A stretch of 6,064 nt of DNA from Saprospiraceae bacterium UBA7687 (GTDB taxonomy: Bacteria > Bacteroidota > Bacteroidia > Chitinophagales > Saprospiraceae), in the NCBI GenBank assembly GCA_002482845.1, contig DLGT01000078.1, forward strand, positions 1 through 6,064, in the 5' to 3' direction. The position numbers and the translations under genes were made by a program. Each line of letters starts with the position of its first letter. Position 1 is the first letter of the stretch. This document shows positions 1 to 6,064 of the stretch, piece after piece. Below the pieces are notes generated by a model, which saw nothing but the letters and a program-made list of their open reading frames with translations, ran no database searches and was not told the origin of the DNA.

Positions 1-85
1 GCTGAACATTTGGGGAATCAGATGGATTTTGCTGAGCTAATAGACAAACTACAAGGGCGAGTAGGACAATTTGTTTGTTGACCAT
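1..85 (-). CDS. N-terminus of a secreted or membrane protein (partial, runs off left edge)
   Basis: The minus strand opens with an ATG at 85-83 and stays open to the window edge, giving 28 codons. The start MVNKQ is followed by an uninterrupted hydrophobic core, IVLLALVVCLLA (residues 6-17), and then a polar, proline-containing stretch QQNPSDSPNVQ. This is the classic n/h/c layout of a eukaryotic signal peptide, with plausible cleavage after Ala17 (LLA then QQ). The product should therefore enter the ER for secretion, the surface or lysosome-like vacuoles. The mature protein lies outside the window, so its function cannot be told. The short piece is richer in G+C than the flanking DNA, as expected for coding sequence here. 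A plus-strand frame (1-81, ending TGA) also fits, but its peptide has no recognisable feature. I am fairly confident of the signal peptide and less so that this is the exact start. Confidence 0.72.
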   Translation of the reverse strand, partial: MVNKQIVLLALVVCLLAQQNPSDSPNVQ

Positions 86-441
86 TTTGGATAAGTTATT
101 ATTAATTACGTGTTTTTGGAAGATTAAAAAGTGAATATCTTAGATGAAAGATAAAATTATTGAGGGAATCATAGCATGCCATTTTTTACAAACCCTATTT
201 TAGTTTGACTGAAGTTAAAGCTTTGATTTGTTTGTAAGCCATTTTGTTTGGGTTGTCATTTGATATTTTTTTAACTTATTAGGAAATGAGATGAATAATA
301 TTTAGAAGACAAATGCTTTTATATTTGTAAAACAATGCAAACCCAACAACCCGATCATTATCTTTATTTTCTTGATCATGCTTTCCTGGCACTCCAATTA
401 ATTAATTTTCTCATCATGAGTTTAAATTATAAATATCGAAT
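86..441. promoter_or_regulatory. Divergent intergenic region between the secreted-protein gene (-) and the PP2C gene (+)
   Basis: This stretch of about 356 bases separates two start codons that point away from each other, so it should hold both promoters and both 5' leaders. It is very AT-rich and has no convincing reading frame. Read in the direction of the minus-strand gene, its leader is poor in G. The plus-strand gene has an A/T-only patch (TTTAAATTATAAATAT) ending within about 7 bases of its ATG. An in-frame TGA at 373 with no ATG before 442 bounds the PP2C frame. No specific operator or factor site is recognisable. Confidence 0.5.
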
Positions 442-1903
442 ATGAAAAATAACTCAACGCCGATTCCTCAAAGCATTAAAAAAGCAAAGCCGAAATTAAT
501 AGGATCATCATCAAATAACTTCAGTTAAAAATATTTACAATTGACTAAAGAAAGAACTTTTGCTAATACACCTAAGAAATCTAGTCAAACGCAGATGAGG
601 ACAATTGTCTCTTCTCGGGATTCTCGAGATTGGAAAAATTAAGGTACATCGAGCAAGAAAAAACTGTAGTCGCCGTATGGATATAAAAATCAGAAGATTC
701 ATATCAATATGGATATCAAGAATTTCAATATTTATTCTTCAGGAGCCAATTAAAATAATGCTAATAAGGATCTCAAAAAGAAAAAAGTACACAAAAAAAC
801 TATTAGTTGTTTGAATAACCTTCCCCATAAGGAATCAATCATTAAACACCCCAAATAAATTAAATAAAAAAAACCTTTGAAGCATAAAAAGACAAAATCA
901 CAGTAAAGCATGAAAGTGAACCCAAAATAATGGTCAGATTTACTTACAAAATATGGGAAAGGTAAAAAATAATAGGACATCATCACAAAAATAGCCTTTT
1001 GTAATAGAGTTGGATACTGCCCTGAGAAAAAGAATAAAACTAACCAAGATTCATATATTATTATAGAGAATTTTATGAAGCAAGGAAGACATTTGTTTGG
1101 TGTCTGTGATGGGCATGGAGTTAATGGGCATTTCGTGTCATAGTTTATCAAATAAATCCTCCCTGAAAATATTGAGTATTATTTTTTAAAAAACAAAAAT
1201 ATGAATAAAGTTGTCAAAAGTAGTGTTGATTCTTCGATGAAATAAGCATTTCAAAAAACTTCTAAAGATCTTCTAGAGTCAGGCATCGATATCATGTTTT
1301 CAGGGACTACAACATGTATGGTTTATATCGAAAAACAAAATTTGTACTGCGCAAATCTAGGTGATAGCAGAGCTGTCCTTTTCTCAAAAGGACCTTCATA
1401 ACAAGCTGTCGGTACTTAATAATGGAGCTATAAACCATTATCAATTGACCATAAAGCTGAAGACAAAAGATAATCTCTGAGAATTGAAATGAATGGAGGT
1501 CGTGTATTTCCATATAGAGATGAAGATGGCGAACAAATGGGACCTATTCGAGTGTGGGTGAAAGAACAGAACATTCCTGGATTAGCTATGACTCGCTCAT
1601 TTGGTGATTATGTAGCTTCGACTGTGGGTGTTATTGATGAGCCTTAAATCTTGTATCATGAGATAACAAAATGTACAAAATGAAATATTTATAGAAAACA
1701 AATTCATGGTAATAGCTTCAGATGGATTATGGGAATTTATTACAGAATAGCAAGTTTTAAACATTGTTAGTTAATCTTTTATTCGAAACGATGCTCAATC
1801 AGCTGTTAAAGATTTAGAGAATTTGGCTGTGGAAGCTTGGAAAAGATAAGACTAAAATATTGACGATATCACTATTGTTGTGGTATTTTTTAAGTATTAT
1901 TGA
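442..1903 (+). CDS. PP2C-type Ser/Thr protein phosphatase (PPM family), two exons
   Basis: The coding sequence is join(442..1672, 1695..1903), 479 aa, ending at TGA; more than 20 in-frame TAA/TAG are read as Glu. The start is the first ATG after an in-frame TGA (373). Residues 1 to about 180 are a basic, Ser/Lys/Asn-rich extension without a recognised domain, possibly regulatory. The PP2C fold follows: NQDSY (metal Asp203), DGHG (223-226), SGTT (287-290), GDSRAVL (307 on), NGGRV, GLAMTRSFGD (Arg385, Asp389), EPEI (about 401-403), ASDGLWEF (Asp420) and DDIT near the C-terminus (467-470). All the acidic metal ligands expected for Mg/Mn-dependent PPM catalysis appear present, so the enzyme is probably active in dephosphorylating phospho-Ser/Thr. 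The C-terminus VVVFFKYY ends just after the last strand of the domain. The substrate is unknown. No operon link exists; the upstream gene is divergent and a tRNA follows 420 bases downstream. Confidence 0.93.
1673..1694 (+). other. 22-nt micro-intron in the PP2C gene
   Basis: The frame leading to EPEILYHEITK meets a TGA at 1681, while the rest of the PP2C domain (KFMVIASDGLWEF) lies in another frame. A GTACAA...TTATAG segment of 22 bases, a length of 3n+1, bridges them exactly and restores family-like sequence. It splits codon 411 as T|AA, so a reassigned UAA is created by splicing. If retained, the in-frame TGA inside it would stop translation before the ASDG motif. Confidence 0.85.
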
Positions 1904-2323
1904 GCTGTTACTAATATTTTTGTCCTTTTTATTTTCATGTTTTTTAGGATCAAATAGTAATAATTGATAAGTAATCATAATCATCACATTAGATGGGCAA
2001 GAGATCATTAACCTATGCTTAATTTTGTGCCAACAATTTCCAATAGTTTCACCTTTTTTATTTTCCATCCAATGCTATCCTGACTTCTCATTACATTCAA
2101 CCTAAAAATGATTCACTCCCTTAATGAAAGTACTTGATGACAATTTTATTGAATCAACATGGCATCGGGCATGATAAAACAGATCATTGAATATGAAAGA
2201 CTTGGTATTTTATTTATCAACCAATTGAAATCTTGTTTTTGATAGAAACATTGCTTATCAAAACCATAACAAAAAAACAATAAAAACCTCATATCATTTT
2301 CTTTGACGAATAACATACAATTA
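1904..2323. other. Intergenic region, PP2C 3' flank to tRNA 5' flank
   Basis: These 420 AT-rich bases hold no frame that looks like a protein on either strand. The first part should contain the PP2C 3' UTR and polyadenylation site; the last part is 5' flank of the tRNA gene. The only structure noted is a short inverted repeat, TTTTGATA (2237-2244) and TATCAAAA (2256-2263) with an 11-base loop, which is not stronger than chance in such DNA. The long T-run ending in TTTTTTAG near 1940 resembles a 3' splice site, but no good downstream exon follows it. Confidence 0.5.
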
Positions 2324-2330
2324 GCCTGTA

Positions 2331-2341
2331 TAGCTTAGTGG
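2331..2341 (+). promoter_or_regulatory. RNA polymerase III A box
   Basis: TAGCTTAGTGG, in the D arm of the tRNA, fits the eukaryotic internal A-box consensus (TRGYNNARNNGG with a one-base-shorter D loop). With the B box downstream it would recruit TFIIIC. Confidence 0.75.
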
Positions 2342-2373
2342 TAGAGCACCTGCCTAGTAAGCAGGAGGTCTCC

Positions 2374-2384
2374 GGTTCAAATCC
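2374..2384 (+). promoter_or_regulatory. RNA polymerase III B box
   Basis: GGTTCAAATCC, in the T arm, matches the GGTTCRANTCC B-box consensus. It is the main TFIIIC contact in tRNA genes. Confidence 0.8.
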
Positions 2385-2395
2385 GGATACAGGCT

Positions 2396-2402
2396 TTTTT
2401 TT
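2396..2402 (+). terminator. RNA polymerase III T-run terminator
   Basis: An uninterrupted T run follows the discriminator base directly. Four or more T on the non-template strand end Pol III transcription, so the pre-tRNA trailer should be only a few bases long. Confidence 0.88.
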
Positions 2403-2580
2403 ATCTACAATTTATTCCAATTGATAAATATTGCTCCTTGATGAAAGTTCAGAAATTATTGTTGATTTTGCATGTTCTAAGTCATACTGAACTATTTTTT
2501 GATAAAGGAAGTTATTAAAACTCTAAATTATCATCCATATGATACATCTACAAAATATTTCACAACAAAATGTTACCAAT

Positions 2581-3699
2581 TCATTAATCAAAAGAGCAGA
2601 ACAATCCTCCAATTTACTTAATTTTTCCCTGGTTTCTTTCTTCAGTCTCCAAACATTCGATAGGATTCTCTCTGTCAGATTCTGGAGCTTAAAATCTTTC
2701 TCGTTCATTGTCCCCTTGTCCCTCTTCACTTTGCTCTCCTTCCTCATCATCCCACTCGATTACAAGCCCTTCAACAAAAGCTTGACAAGCATTCTCCTCA
2801 TTTTTGAAAGAGAGTGTTCTCACTTTAATGGATTCATCTTATTTATTTGTACAGACCTAGCTGAGCTCATTTAAACAAGTGTAATAATGAGTCATAACTG
2901 ATCGGAAATCTTCTTATGATACTTCAATTATGACAGAATTCATTGAGGATAGGATATCCTATTTGATGTTATTTGAATCTGAAATGGATTTTTCAATTTA
3001 TTGGAACGAATCCTTTGTAGTTTTTGCCGACTTTTGATATTCAGCTTTGATTTATCCAACGACTCTTTTTTTATGCTCATCGATAATATCATAGAATTGT
3101 GAGTAGAACTGCTAAATTTTTTAGAGTTACCCATCTAGTTATTTTTGGCTTTGTTCCACAATTTGTCGAACATTATTTTTTCTTTTGTTCATGTTAGCAT
3201 CTAGATTGTCAAGTTTCTTTAAAAAGTCATTGATTTATTTCATTCTTTGACTGTTTTCATTCTTTTATTCTACTTCCATTTTTGTTAGTTTAAAGCCATT
3301 ACTGATCAACTGAATAGCACATCTCTAGCAAAAGTAAAAGCATTCACCATCCTTCTCGATCATGTATTTAGCGCTCTTGTTTCCATGATTTTCACAAACA
3401 TTCTCTACATTCTTTCTCCTAGAAATAGCTGTGGATCTAGTACTAGCCATTGAACAATCATTCCTCCTAGATCGAATAGGTGATAATGATGCTTTTCCAT
3501 TATTTACTCTTGATGGAGTATTCATGCTATTTGTATCTACATGAGATAAAATAGTACTTTATCTTTAGCGAAGTGGACTTCGAGTCTGTGTCTGTAGAAG
3601 GCTAGATGTTGGATTTGAGATATTCTTGCGTTTTGATTCATATTGAGATTCTATCATAGTTATCTGATTGAAATATGGTTTTTGAGTTTGATTTTGCAT
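2581..3699 (-). CDS. B-box-like zinc-site and coiled-coil protein, ciliate TRIM-like hypothetical
   Basis: This is an uninterrupted minus-strand frame of 372 aa when TAA/TAG are read as Glu. It runs from the first ATG after an in-frame TGA to a TGA at 2583-2581. Residues 1-100 are polar and basic, Ser/Thr/Arg-rich and probably disordered. Residues 102-127 hold Cys102-x2-His105 and Cys124-x2-Cys127 within FYFCERCAIQL, enough for one zinc ion and similar to half of a B-box. Residues about 140-265 are Lys/Glu-rich with heptad-like spacing, a likely coiled coil, as follows the B-box in TRIM proteins. Near residues 315-355 is an acidic region (EWDDEEGEQSEEG). No RING is visible, so ubiquitin-ligase activity should not be assumed; a scaffold or oligomerising role is more likely. 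The gene diverges from the kinase gene across 371 bases and faces the tRNA. The reading frame is secure; the family call is tentative. Confidence 0.8.
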
Positions 3700-3784
3700 A
3701 ATTCTAACGGAGAAATTATAATATAATTGATTATTTAAAGTAGAGGTTCATAAGTAAAATGGGAACAATCATGTATTTGGCATA

Positions 3785-3952
3785 ATGAATAAGGTGAACC
3801 GATTTGGGTTTGTTGGAGACTTAACAAATTGGGGTGATTTGTAATAAAGAAATGTAAAGTTTCTACTGTTTTCTAAGAAATAAAAAGATGATGATTATTT
3901 GTTATAAGTATTGAAACAGATTTGGTAAAGATAAAGATAAAAGTTGAGGTGA
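3785..3952 (+). CDS. Doubtful small ORF, 55 codons
   Basis: An ATG at 3785 opens a frame to TGA at 3950-3952 when TAA/TAG are Glu. The peptide begins MNKVNRFGFVGDLTNWGD and ends in a charged, helix-like segment rich in Glu, Lys and Arg. FVGDLTNWGDL is faintly like the start of a starch-binding-type module, but the peptide is far too short for one, and I would not assign it. The charged tail is what purine-rich DNA gives under this code. It could be a short gene, a regulatory upstream ORF, an exon remnant or chance. It overlaps the expected divergent promoters, which argues against a gene. Confidence 0.2.
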
Positions 3953-3970
3953 TGTTTTTGCATAATAAAA

Positions 3971-3978
3971 TATATAAA
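3971..3978 (+). promoter_or_regulatory. Candidate TATA element for the kinase gene
   Basis: TATATAAA lies 93 bases upstream of the kinase ATG and is followed by a T/C-rich, G-poor leader. The background is very AT-rich, so such a string is expected by chance now and then. The placement is its only support. Confidence 0.3.
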
Positions 3979-4070
3979 GTTATTACTCTTTTTACCATAT
4001 TTTCAATAAAAATTCAACTTTAGTGTATAGCCATATTACTTATAGCATAATTTATTTCACAAAGGTACAT

Positions 4071-5728
4071 ATGAAGAGAGAAAATTTTGTTGGCCAAGTC
4101 ATCAAGTCATACACATTTATCAGGTTACTAGGAGAAGGTGCATGGGCATCAGTTTACTAGGCACTAGATGATCGTGACAATAGCACAGTAGCAATCAAAA
4201 TTATCGCACAAAAGTTAATGACGGAGACACCTAAATTAGAAGAACTAGTGAAAACATAAATTAAAGTGTTAAAATCATGTGCTAATGAAAATGTTATTAA
4301 ATATGTGGATAGCTTTAAAAGTGGCAATAGTCTTTTCATTGCTACTTAATACTGTAATGGCGGTGACCTTGAACAGTATTTGAAACTCAAGAAGAATTTA
4401 TCTTAAGATTAAGCCACAACCTTTTTAAAACAAATTCTCAATGGATTCAAAGTATCAACATTATTTATTTTTAGGGATTGCATTAGGTTAAAGCCATGCA
4501 TCGAGATTTCAAAGTTGCAAATGTATTGCTTCATAACAGTGCTTGCAAAATTGCCGATTTAGGTTTTGCCAAACAGATGGAAAAGAAAAGCATGGCAAAA
4601 ACTATCCTAGGAACTTCACTTACCATGGCTCCAGAAGTCCTTGACGAAAAACCTTATGGATTCGAAGCTGATATTTGGTCTATCGGAGTTGTTTACTATC
4701 AAATGCTTTATGGAAAATATCCATATATGGGTATGAACGATTATGATATTCTGAAAAAAATCAGAAATAGTAGACCAGATTTTAGTAAGGTCAATATTTC
4801 TGCAAATGCTCAAAATTTTATAGACCGATGTCTGTGCATTGATCCAAAGAAAAGAATAAGTTGGATTTAAATTTATTCACACCCACTTTTAGCAAACAAA
4901 AACTAGAACTTTATTTATGGAACACTCAAATCAAAGATCAGTATAAATGAGAATAAAAACTTTTATCAAAAAAATTAATTCAAAAATGATCCTTATCCAA
5001 ACTTAAATAACCTTGACATTGGTGGTGTACAATTTGAAAAGGTCGATGATATTCGACAATCAATCAATATGTAAGCTGTCATGCAAGAAGCACAAAGGAA
5101 AAAATAAAAGTAAAACTTATTTCAACACTATTAAAAGCAATATCTTCATAGAAGAAATGATATCATGTTTATTTTCAAATTTGTGTCACCATTTGTGCCA
5201 AATTTCTATAATGTTAATGCTAACCATGGGATTGCAATGTTCATCCTCAGTAAAAATTCATATATCGAAATGAAAAAATTTTATAATGACCTCAAAATGG
5301 AGAAAAACATATTTGGAATGCCAAAATACTTCAACGAATTCATCCAGAACAACTCATATAAGAATTTAACCAAACAGGTAGAAAGTGATATTGAAATTAT
5401 TGGAGTTCAATGTAGTAGCTATTCATGTGACATCAGCAACTGTAGCAATGAAATTAGCTCAGAATTTAATCTTGATTATGTTTCATCCAAAAATTGGAAT
5501 CAACTTGTGAAAGATACTGTTTAACAGTATTGGTTTTTATTAGCTGAAGCATTATAAAGTGTGAAAAACGATAAAAGAAGAGATTTAATCAGAGTCCTGC
5601 AAGCTCTACACTATTTTAAAAATAACAAATAAATCAAAGCTGAAGAGTTTGATTATTTGATGACCATGCTAGATTTTGGTGTTGCTTAAAAAGATATCCA
5701 AAAGCAATACCAGAGTGTGTTCCAGTGA
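4071..5728 (+). CDS. ULK/Atg1-like Ser/Thr protein kinase, two exons
   Basis: The coding sequence is join(4071..4451, 4475..5728), 544 aa, ending at TGA with TAA/TAG read as Glu. The kinase domain spans residues about 14-266: glycine loop GEGAWASVY (21-29), VAIK Lys43, alpha-C Glu63 (a TAA codon), hinge TEYCNGGDLEQYL, HRDFKVAN (Asp138, Asn143), DLG (155-157, where most kinases have DFG), GTSLTMAPE (173-181), DIWSIGV (Asp193) and the late Arg254 in DPKKRISW. All the catalytic residues are there, so it should phosphorylate Ser/Thr. The wording of the catalytic region is closest to ciliate ULK/Atg1 kinases, which in other eukaryotes act in autophagy initiation or, for relatives, in Hedgehog or ciliary functions. 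Residues 267-544 form a polar linker, a basic helix (RKKEKENLF) and a largely helical end, possibly equivalent to the ULK C-terminal region, but I cannot confirm an MIT-like fold. No substrate or partner is evident. The kinase call is firm; the subfamily is likely. Confidence 0.92.
4452..4474 (+). other. 23-nt micro-intron in the kinase gene
   Basis: A GTATCA...TTTTAG segment of 23 bases interrupts the kinase between LNGFK and GLHEVKAMHRDFK, just before the catalytic loop. Removing it joins two whole codons (phase 0) and gives textbook kinase sequence. Its length is 3n+2, so retention would shift the frame and lead to a later TGA. Like the PP2C intron it begins GTA and ends TAG. Confidence 0.88.
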
Positions 5729-6064
5729 AAGTAAACAAAGGGGAAGTGATATGACTGAGGTTATTTTTATTAAATTTGAATTCAAATTACTATGATTTTT
5801 AAAAAGCCATTAAGGAGAATATTTTAATTGTGCGATCGAACAAGAAAAGCTAGAAAGAAAAAACATAATTTTGAATTTTGGTCTTAAAAAAGTTACTATT
5901 CAAGATCTAGATTAAACTCAAGTCTTTCAAATTCAATAAAACTATAAGCTTACCAAAAGTATAAAACCTTTATCATATTATTCATCCCCAACAACATTTC
6001 TATTTCCACACTTTCACAATCCCTCTTTTCCACCACACTAATCTAGGTCTAGGTTTTTAAGTAC
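5729..6064. other. Right-end intergenic region, possible promoter of an off-window gene
   Basis: These 336 bases follow the kinase stop. Open frames exist on both strands (plus 5796 to the edge; minus from the edge to about 5793), but with TGA as the only stop such lengths are common by chance, and neither peptide is recognisable. A 16-base perfect palindrome centred on GAATTC lies at 5773-5788. TATAAAA at 5960-5966 begins an 86-base run with no G on the plus strand. G-poor sense-strand leaders precede the other genes here, so a plus-strand gene may start just beyond the window. Confidence 0.4.
5960..5966 (+). promoter_or_regulatory. Candidate TATA box at right edge
   Basis: TATAAAA is followed at once by C/T/A-only sequence. 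It would suit a plus-strand gene starting after the window end. The evidence is positional and compositional only. Confidence 0.28.

Larger units (their letters stand above)
2324..2395 (+). tRNA. tRNA-Thr, anticodon AGU
   Basis: The complete cloverleaf folds without mismatches that matter. The acceptor stem is GCCTGTA paired with TACAGGC, and the D arm is GCTT-AGTGGTA-GAGC with a closing T-G wobble. The anticodon arm is CCTGC-CTAGTAA-GCAGG, the variable loop AGGTC, and the T arm TCCGG-TTCAAAT-CCGGA, with discriminator T. The anticodon AGT is at 2356-2358; A34 is expected to be modified to inosine, so the tRNA would read ACU, ACC and ACA. There is no intron and no encoded CCA, as is normal for a eukaryotic nuclear gene. 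The overall sequence resembles plant and animal nuclear tRNA-Thr(AGU). It is a normal sense tRNA, not one of the tRNAs that would read UAA/UAG. Confidence 0.96.
3700..4070. promoter_or_regulatory. Divergent promoter region between the B-box-like gene (-) and the kinase gene (+)
   Basis: These 371 bases separate two ATGs facing away from each other and should carry both promoters and leaders. On the plus side a TATATAAA lies 93 bases before the kinase ATG, followed by G-poor leader sequence. On the minus side the leader is also poor in G on the sense strand and carries TATATTATAATTT close to the start. A 55-codon open frame (3785-3952) lies in the middle and is listed separately as doubtful. 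Confidence 0.5.

Noticed and set aside
1..81. Plus-strand C-terminus ending at TGA 79-81
   Set aside because: The frame is open, but the peptide is nondescript; the minus-strand frame over the same bases gives a clear signal peptide starting at an ATG.
750..1151. Minus-strand 133-codon hydrophobic open frame
   Set aside because: It lies antisense to the PP2C N-terminal half; its Phe/Leu-rich peptide is the complement of Lys/Glu-rich coding sequence.
1669..1690. Euplotes-like +1 programmed frameshift at AAA-TGA-A in the PP2C gene
   Set aside because: A one-base shift here would also restore the frame, but a 22-nt GTA...TAG intron explains it exactly, and the kinase gene has an equivalent 23-nt intron. 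Euplotes also uses a different code (UGA = Cys).
1882..1990. Alternative last intron of the PP2C gene ending at TTTTTTAG near 1947
   Set aside because: The PP2C domain already ends properly at VVVFFKYY plus TGA; the intron would be about three times longer than the two found, and the new tail has no family support.
2539..2874. Plus-strand 111-codon frame
   Set aside because: It is antisense to the B-box-like gene, whose minus-strand frame is three times longer with a zinc-site and coiled-coil pattern.
2949..2962. 14-base palindrome ATAGGATATCCTAT
   Set aside because: It lies inside coding sequence and is short enough to be chance.
442..5728. Reading TAA/TAG as Gln (Paramecium/Tetrahymena code)
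   Set aside because: It keeps the frames open, but puts Gln at many conserved Glu positions, including the kinase alpha-C Glu, while true conserved Gln positions use CAA/CAG.
5793..6064. Possible genes at the right end on either strand (about 90 codons open)
   Set aside because: With TGA as the only stop, such open lengths are common by chance; neither translation shows a domain, signal peptide or good start.
1..6064. CRISPR array, insertion sequence, bacterial operon or telomere repeat
   Set aside because: No spaced direct repeats, transposase, ribosome-binding sites or telomeric tandem repeats were seen; the code, introns and Pol III tRNA gene are eukaryotic.

Overview
This is AT-rich nuclear DNA, most likely macronuclear, from a ciliate. 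The coding frames are full of in-frame TAA and TAG and end only at TGA. At positions where the protein families fix the residue, these codons fall on conserved glutamates rather than glutamines. Examples in the kinase are the alpha-C Glu, the hinge Glu, and the Glu residues in LS-E-D-E-A and GLH-E; examples in the PP2C are EP-E-I and KR-E-D-E-N-IDDIT. Conserved glutamines are written CAA/CAG. That matches the peritrich nuclear code (UAA/UAG = Glu, NCBI table 30: Vorticella, Opisthonecta and relatives) better than the Tetrahymena/Paramecium code (UAR = Gln). Two genes contain tiny 22- and 23-nt GTA...TAG introns, which also fits a ciliate.

Layout, left to right. (1) Positions 1-85, minus strand: the first 28 codons of a gene running off the left edge, with a clear secretory signal peptide. 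(2) 86-441: divergent intergenic/promoter region. (3) 442-1903, plus: a PP2C-type Ser/Thr phosphatase (479 aa) with a long basic N-terminal extension and one 22-nt intron. (4) 1904-2323: intergenic. (5) 2324-2395, plus: a complete tRNA-Thr(AGU) with internal A and B boxes and a T-run terminator. (6) 2581-3699, minus: an intronless 372-aa protein with a reduced B-box-like zinc site, a long coiled coil and an acidic tail. (7) 3700-4070: divergent promoter region holding a TATA-like element and a doubtful 55-codon ORF. (8) 4071-5728, plus: a ULK/Atg1-like protein kinase (544 aa) with one 23-nt intron. (9) 5729-6064: no assignable gene; it ends in a TATAAAA followed by a strikingly G-free stretch that may lead into a plus-strand gene beyond the edge.

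The genes are separate monocistronic units arranged in alternating and divergent orientation. A kinase, a phosphatase and a zinc-finger/coiled-coil protein are neighbours, but nothing in the sequence shows that they share a pathway. The most informative content is the genetic code and the micro-introns. An annotation made with the standard code would miss or fragment every protein gene here, and one made with the Gln code would put the wrong residue at catalytic positions.
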